8,106 nucleotides of DNA from the NCBI GenBank assembly GCA_021796155.1, contig JAJYOO010000088.1, positions 1 to 8,106 on the forward strand, in the 5' to 3' direction. The stretch is from Chloroflexota bacterium (lineage in GTDB: Bacteria; Chloroflexota; Anaerolineae; Anaerolineales; Villigracilaceae). Shown here piece by piece: positions 5,525 through 8,106 of this stretch (its first letter is position 1; each line of letters opens with the position of its first letter). The notes under the pieces are model-generated. The model was not told where the DNA came from and did not search any database. It saw only the letters and a program-made list of their open reading frames with translations. The position numbers were made by a program, and so were the translations under genes.

Positions 5525-6430
5525 ATGAAAGTCCTACAAGATACGGCACAACTTTATTTGTTTCAAACTCAATCAAACAAAACGCGTCTGGTTGAACCCT
5601 TCAACGCTTCACTTCTAAAATGGATTGGGAGCAAACAACGCGTTGCACATGAAATTATTTCCTACTTTCCTGTCGAATTCGGTACATACTTTGAACCTTT
5701 CCTGGGCAGCGGTGGCATCCTTGGAACACTTCGACCCAAAGTTGCGGCTGCATCAGATTCTTTTGCACCGTTGATCGAAATTTGGCAAACACTAAAGCAT
5801 TCTCCCCAAAAACTAAAAGATTGGTACCGGGAGCGGTGGGAGAAAATGAAAAATGGCGATAAGGTTAAAGTTTACGAGCAAATAAAAGCATCCTACAACA
5901 AAAAACCGAATGGCGCAGATTTGCTTTTTCTAACACGTTCCTGTTATGGCGGAGTTGTTCGATTTCGTAAAGCTGACGGCTATATGTCTACACCTTGCGG
6001 AATCCATGCTCCTATCTCGCCAGAAAGTTTCAATCGACGCGTTGACGAATGGCATAAACGAATTGTTGGATCATCTTTCTTTCAACTTGAATTCGAAGAA
6101 GCCATGAGTATGGCAAAACCTGGCGATTTAGTCTATTGTGACCCACCTTACAGTTACAGTCAAGCCATTTTATATGGCGCGCAAGCGTTCAGTTTAGAAC
6201 ACCTTCTATATGTAATCGAAAAATGTAAATCCAGGGGAGTATATGTTGCATTGAGTATTGACGGAACAAAACGTTCAGGGAATATGATCTGTGATTTGCC
6301 AATTCCTGACGGCCTCTTTGAGCATGAAATAATGATTGATATTGGTCACTCGATGCTCAAACGTTTTCAAATGAATGGAAAGACACTCGAAGGCGAAAGG
6401 GTAACAGATCGGCTTTTGCTTACTTATTAG
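5525..6430 (+). CDS. D12-class (Dam family) DNA adenine-N6 methyltransferase
   Basis: A 301-residue site-specific methylase that transfers a methyl group from S-adenosylmethionine to N6 of adenine, protecting host DNA from the nuclease at 4384-5223. Motifs run in alpha-class order: motif X LKWIGSKQR (31-39), the SAM-binding motif I FEPFLGSGG (56-64), an acidic AASD (75-78), then a target-recognition region (about 125-180) containing TRSCYGGVVRFRKADGY (137-153). The catalytic motif IV is YCDPPY (204-209), and the end reads MLKRFQMNGKT...DRLLLTY. The length is full for the class. The recognition sequence cannot be read from the protein. There is no Shine-Dalgarno; TATAAT lies eight bases before the ATG, so the message is probably leaderless. 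It is divergent from the regulator-nuclease operon and ends in a hairpin at 6453. Its DNA is AT-richer than dnaK. Confidence 0.92.
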   Translation: MKVLQDTAQLYLFQTQSNKTRLVEPFNASLLKWIGSKQRVAHEIISYFPVEFGTYFEPFLGSGGILGTLRPKVAAASDSFAPLIEIWQTLKHSPQKLKDWYRERWEKMKNGDKVKVYEQIKASYNKKPNGADLLFLTRSCYGGVVRFRKADGYMSTPCGIHAPISPESFNRRVDEWHKRIVGSSFFQLEFEEAMSMAKPGDLVYCDPPYSYSQAILYGAQAFSLEHLLYVIEKCKSRGVYVALSIDGTKRSGNMICDLPIPDGLFEHEIMIDIGHSMLKRFQMNGKTLEGERVTDRLLLTY

Positions 6431-6452
6431 TCGGTAATAAAATTCAGAATCA

Positions 6453-6486
6453 AAACAGGCGATTACTGAAAGGTAGTCGCCTGTTT
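6453..6486 (+). terminator. Hairpin terminator after the methylase gene
   Basis: AAACAGGCGATTAC (6453-6466) pairs with GTAGTCGCCTGTTT (6473-6486), giving 14 bp with one G-U pair and a TGAAAG loop. The right arm ends in TTT, then GCGTTTT follows, so the U-tract is interrupted. It starts 22 bases after the methylase stop. A similar hairpin is present in direct-repeat copy B (6897-6928). Confidence 0.75.
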
Positions 6487-6494
6487 GCGTTTTG

Positions 6495-6603
6495 CGCTGG
6501 TCGAGTGGCGGCGGGATTTCGTATGTTCTGGTCTCGATACGAGCGAGAAAAGCACTCGCTCTACTCGACCAGCGACTCTCTACCGCCGCCTTATCGAGAC
6601 CAC
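6495..6603. repeat. Dispersed palindromic repeat, copy 3 (compound)
   Basis: It opens with CTGGTCGAGTGGCGGCGGG and closes with CCGCCGCCTTATCGAGACCA, imperfect inverse complements of each other. Nested inside is a second unit: TGGTCTCGATACGAGCGAG, a short loop, then CTCGCTCTACTCGACCA, with a perfect GAGCGAG/CTCGCTC stem. One palindrome therefore appears to have landed inside another. It lies between the convergent methylase and 72-codon genes. Confidence 0.7.
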
Positions 6604-6606
6604 ATT

Positions 6607-6639
6607 TTATTCTTTCACTTCACCATCAATCACATTGCC
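6607..6639 (-). pseudogene. Fossil of the dnaK 3' end (last 10 codons plus stop)
   Basis: On the minus strand this reads [10 protein letters not shown] followed by TAA. That matches the real DnaK C-terminus [10 protein letters not shown] at 7049-7020 except for Asp to Asn. The base identity is nearly complete and extends past the stop into the palindromic repeat. Homology stops abruptly after the GGC codon, so this is a duplicated piece of dnaK and not a gene. Confidence 0.8.
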
Positions 6640-6651
6640 TGGCACAAGTGT

Positions 6652-6870
6652 TCATGCTTCAATCAAAGCCTTCTCCACTTCAGCGGGTAAATGCAAAAGC
6701 ATAAAGTGGCTGATGTGATAAAGGTAATCTTCGCCGCTTTCATCCATCACGCGAATCAAGTCATCCTCCTCCGCGCGCGGATCTGGAATGACTTCATAAA
6801 CCTTTCTCGTGATTAAGGATGCTTCGTAGTCTGTGTTGTCAATGCAAAGGGCAAATTGTCTTTCACTCAT
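6652..6870 (-). CDS. Conserved small protein of unknown function
   Basis: A 72-residue acidic soluble protein, apparently complete. It reads MSERQFALCIDNTDYEAS at the start, then VYEVIPDP, IRVMDESGEDYLYHISHF in the middle and a helical LPAEVEKALIEA tail. I recall similarly sized bacterial proteins with the pattern CIDN..Y.ASL..RKxYxVIPD...L.RVxDESGEDYLYP annotated only as hypothetical. The fold is probably a small beta-barrel, an inference from alternating hydrophobic positions. No catalytic motif is evident. The ATG at 6870 lies 14 bases after a TATAAT (6890-6885) and has no Shine-Dalgarno. It sits between two long direct repeats, downstream of dnaK's terminator, and is convergent with the methylase. 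A link to DnaK or to R-M function is not shown. Confidence 0.7.
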   Translation of the reverse strand: MSERQFALCIDNTDYEASLITRKVYEVIPDPRAEEDDLIRVMDESGEDYLYHISHFMLLHLPAEVEKALIEA

Positions 6871-6884
6871 AAGTTGATATAGGC

Positions 6885-6890
6885 ATTATA
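6885..6890 (-). promoter_or_regulatory. TATAAT -10 hexamer of the 72-codon gene
   Basis: A perfect minus-strand TATAAT, 14 bases before the ATG at 6870. TTGAAA (6916-6911, 5/6 match) is the nearest -35-like sequence, but its spacer is 20 bases, and it lies in the loop of the dnaK terminator hairpin. The leader would be about seven bases long, with no ribosome binding site. Confidence 0.4.
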
Positions 6891-6896
6891 TAACAA

Positions 6897-6928
6897 AACA
6901 GGCAACCGCTTTTCAATGGTCGCCTGTT
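6897..6928 (-). terminator. Intrinsic terminator downstream of dnaK
   Basis: Read on the minus strand, AACAGGCGACC (6928-6918) pairs with GGTTGCCTGTT (6907-6897) with one mismatch, enclosing a ten-base loop, followed by TTGTTAT. This hairpin with a T-rich tail lies about 90 bases after the dnaK stop, beyond the palindromic repeat. It separates dnaK transcription from the 72-codon gene. Confidence 0.7.
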
Positions 6929-6936
6929 GCGTTTTG

Positions 6937-7013
6937 CGTTGGTCGAGTGGCGGCGGGATTTCGATACGCCGCTTCGCGGCTACTCAATCACCGCCGCCGT
7001 ATCGAGACCACGT
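6937..7013. repeat. Dispersed palindromic repeat, copy 4
   Basis: Left arm TTGGTCGAGTGGCGGCGG and right arm CACCGCCGCCGTATCGAGACCA (6990-7011) are imperfect inverse complements. The centre is CGATACGCCGC-TTC-GCGGCTACTC, with a perfect GCCGC/GCGGC stem (6968-6980). It is the simplest, best-formed copy in the window and lies between the dnaK stop and its terminator hairpin. Confidence 0.75.
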
Positions 7014-7019
7014 TTTGCT

Positions 7020-8106
7020 TTATTCTTTCACTTCACCATCAATCACATCGCCGTCACTTGGCGGAGTGGACGGTCCGCCCCCTTGCGCCTGTCCCTGTCC
7101 CTGTCCCTGCGGCTGACCCTGGGCATAAAGCTGCTGGCTCAACGCGTGGAAGGCATTCTGAGCGTCGTCCGTGGCTTTCTTGATGCGGTTCAAGTCATCG
7201 CTTTGCGCGGCCTGCTTGAGGTCGTTGATCTTGGCTTCGATGTTCGAGCGATCATCGGATTTGACCTTATCGCCCAGCTCGCGCAGAGTCTTCTCGAGTT
7301 GATACGCCATGTTATCTGCGTTGTTCTTCGCTTCGATCAACTCACGGTGCTTCTTGTCTTCGGCTTCGTGCTGACGGCCTTCCTGCACCATGCGATCAAT
7401 ATCGTTCTTGTTCAAGTTCGTCGAAGCCGTGATGGTCACCTTCTGTTCCTTGCCGGTGGCTTTATCTTTGGCGGTCACATGCAGAATGCCGTTGGCATCA
7501 ATATCGAACGTCACCTCAACTTGCGGGATGCCGCGCGGCGCAGGCGGAATTCCATCCAATCGGAATCGCCCCAGCGACATATTATCGCCAGCCATCGGTC
7601 GTTCGCCCTGCAGGACGTGGATGTCCACCGCGGTTTGATTATCCGCGGCGGTGGAATATGCCTCGGTCTTGCGGATCGGAATCGTCGTGTTGCGTTCGAT
7701 CATCTTGGTCATCACGCCGCCCAACGTCTCGACGCCGAGCGAAAGCGGAGTCACATCCAGCAGCAAAATGTCCTTGACTTCGCCGCCGAGCACGCCGCCC
7801 TGGATGGCCGCGCCGACCGCGACGACTTCATCGGGATTAACTCCCTTGTTCGGCTCTTTGCCGCTCGTCAGCTTGCGAACCAGATCCTGCGCCATCGGCA
7901 TGCGCGTCGAACCGCCGACCAAAACCACCTCGTCCAGATCAGACGCCTTCATGTTGGCATCCGCCAATGCCGCCTCGAACGGTTTGCGGCAGCGATTGAG
8001 CAAATCTTCGGTCATCTGCTCGAACTTGGCGCGGCTCAACTTCAATTGCATGTGCTTCGGCCCGGATGCGTCCGCTGTGATGTATGGCAGATTGATCTCG
8101 GTTTCC
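7020..8106 (-). CDS. dnaK: Chaperone DnaK (Hsp70), C-terminal part; start beyond the window
   Basis: ATP-driven cytoplasmic chaperone that binds exposed hydrophobic peptides and works with DnaJ and GrpE. About 361 codons are present; the reading frame continues to the right edge ([18 protein letters not shown] precedes the Met at 8051), so only the C-terminal ~57% is seen. Numbering from that Met: end of the nucleotide-binding domain with [14 protein letters not shown] (40-53) and [12 protein letters not shown] (71-82), the linker [13 protein letters not shown] (94-106), the beta substrate-binding domain with [15 protein letters not shown] (121-135), [21 protein letters not shown] and [17 protein letters not shown], then the helical lid. 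The tail (about 308-343) is a Gly/Gln repeat followed by [10 protein letters not shown], the acidic end used by bacterial DnaK. The gene is GC-rich, typical of host core DNA. A palindromic repeat and hairpin terminator follow the stop. Confidence 0.98.
   Translation of the reverse strand, partial: ETEINLPYITADASGPKHMQLKLSRAKFEQMTEDLLNRCRKPFEAALADANMKASDLDEVVLVGGSTRMPMAQDLVRKLTSGKEPNKGVNPDEVVAVGAAIQGGVLGGEVKDILLLDVTPLSLGVETLGGVMTKMIERNTTIPIRKTEAYSTAADNQTAVDIHVLQGERPMAGDNMSLGRFRLDGIPPAPRGIPQVEVTFDIDANGILHVTAKDKATGKEQKVTITASTNLNKNDIDRMVQEGRQHEAEDKKHRELIEAKNNADNMAYQLEKTLRELGDKVKSDDRSNIEAKINDLKQAAQSDDLNRIKKATDDAQNAFHALSQQLYAQGQPQGQGQGQAQGGGPSTPPSDGDVIDGEVKE
7088..7111. repeat. CCTGTC hexamer tandem repeat in the dnaK tail
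   Basis: Three exact CCTGTC units (7088-7105) and a partial fourth encode the Gly-Gln repeats of the DnaK tail on the minus strand. A six-base unit changes length in frame, so slippage would only alter the number of Gly-Gln pairs. Confidence 0.7.

Larger units (their letters stand above)
6451..6639. repeat. Long direct repeat, copy A (inner)
   Basis: It aligns in the same orientation with 6894-7052. Both begin CAAAACAGGC, carry TCGCCTG then TTGCGTTTTGCG, share GGTCGAGTGGCGGCGGGATTTCG (6499-6521 here), then CCGCCGCC and TATCGAGACCAC, and end in a near-identical stretch from the dnaK 3' end. Copy A is about 30 bases longer because its centre holds an extra nested palindrome (about 6528-6572). 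Together the two copies flank the 72-codon gene. Confidence 0.8.
6894..7052. repeat. Long direct repeat, copy B (outer, at the genuine dnaK end)
   Basis: Counterpart of copy A (6451-6639) in the same orientation. It contains the dnaK terminator hairpin, a simple dispersed palindrome and the last codons of the intact dnaK gene. Because its dnaK portion is part of a functional gene, this copy is the likely source and copy A the derivative. Confidence 0.8.

Noticed and set aside
6485..6718. Overlapping plus-strand frames through repeat copy A
   Set aside because: They translate the palindrome and the antisense of the dnaK fossil and the 72-codon gene; no start signals.
6451..7052. CRISPR-like array
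   Set aside because: Only two long repeats, separated by a gene, with internal palindromes; no regular short repeat-spacer pattern.
7088..7111. CCTGTC repeats as a phase-variation switch
   Set aside because: A six-base unit keeps the frame, and dnaK is an unlikely phase-variable gene.
6916..7183. Plus-strand frames rich in Pro/Cys
   Set aside because: Antisense of the Gly-Gln tail of DnaK and of the repeat.

Overview
The window looks like part of a genome from a Gram-negative-like environmental bacterium, most probably Chloroflexota, class Anaerolineae. That placement is an inference. It rests on lipoproteins with Thr-Pro linkers, the dispersed GGTCTCGATA/TCGACCA palindromic repeats, and a DnaK with a Gly/Gln-rich tail ending in [10 protein letters not shown]. 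No 16S or other taxonomic marker is present.

Positions 1-2432 hold a small cell-envelope cluster. It contains a LysM lipoprotein (+), a convergent short membrane protein (-, start refined to 1498), and a second lipoprotein with a C-terminal membrane anchor (+). The membrane protein and the second lipoprotein are divergently transcribed. A copy of the dispersed palindromic repeat sits between the first two genes, which converge. From 2433 to 3648 there is little coding sequence. It holds a stand-alone tRNA-Asn(GUU) with a perfect TTGACA-17-TATAAT promoter and a 17-bp-stem terminator. It also holds what looks like the frameshifted N-terminal remnant of a secreted or anchored protein on the minus strand. 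A YhhN/TMEM86-type lysoplasmalogenase follows (3649-4314).

Positions 4384-6486 are a compact, AT-rich restriction-modification cassette. A PD-(D/E)XK-type endonuclease is co-transcribed with, and overlaps, a small XRE-type regulator (minus strand). Both are divergent from a D12-class (Dam-family) adenine methyltransferase. The 63-base gap between regulator and methylase contains a perfect AATATCC-N7-GGATATT palindrome and an extended -10 hexamer only eight bases before the methylase ATG. This suggests a controller-protein switch and a leaderless methylase mRNA. The cassette is probably horizontally acquired.

Positions 6451-7052 contain two long direct repeats (hairpin + dispersed palindrome + a dnaK 3'-end fragment). 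They flank a conserved 72-codon gene of unknown function. The outer copy belongs to the genuine dnaK, whose C-terminal ~360 codons run off the right edge. The inner copy retains the last 10 codons and stop of dnaK as a fossil and ends in a hairpin that now serves as the methylase terminator. This records a local duplication or insertion beside dnaK, possibly linked to arrival of the R-M cassette.
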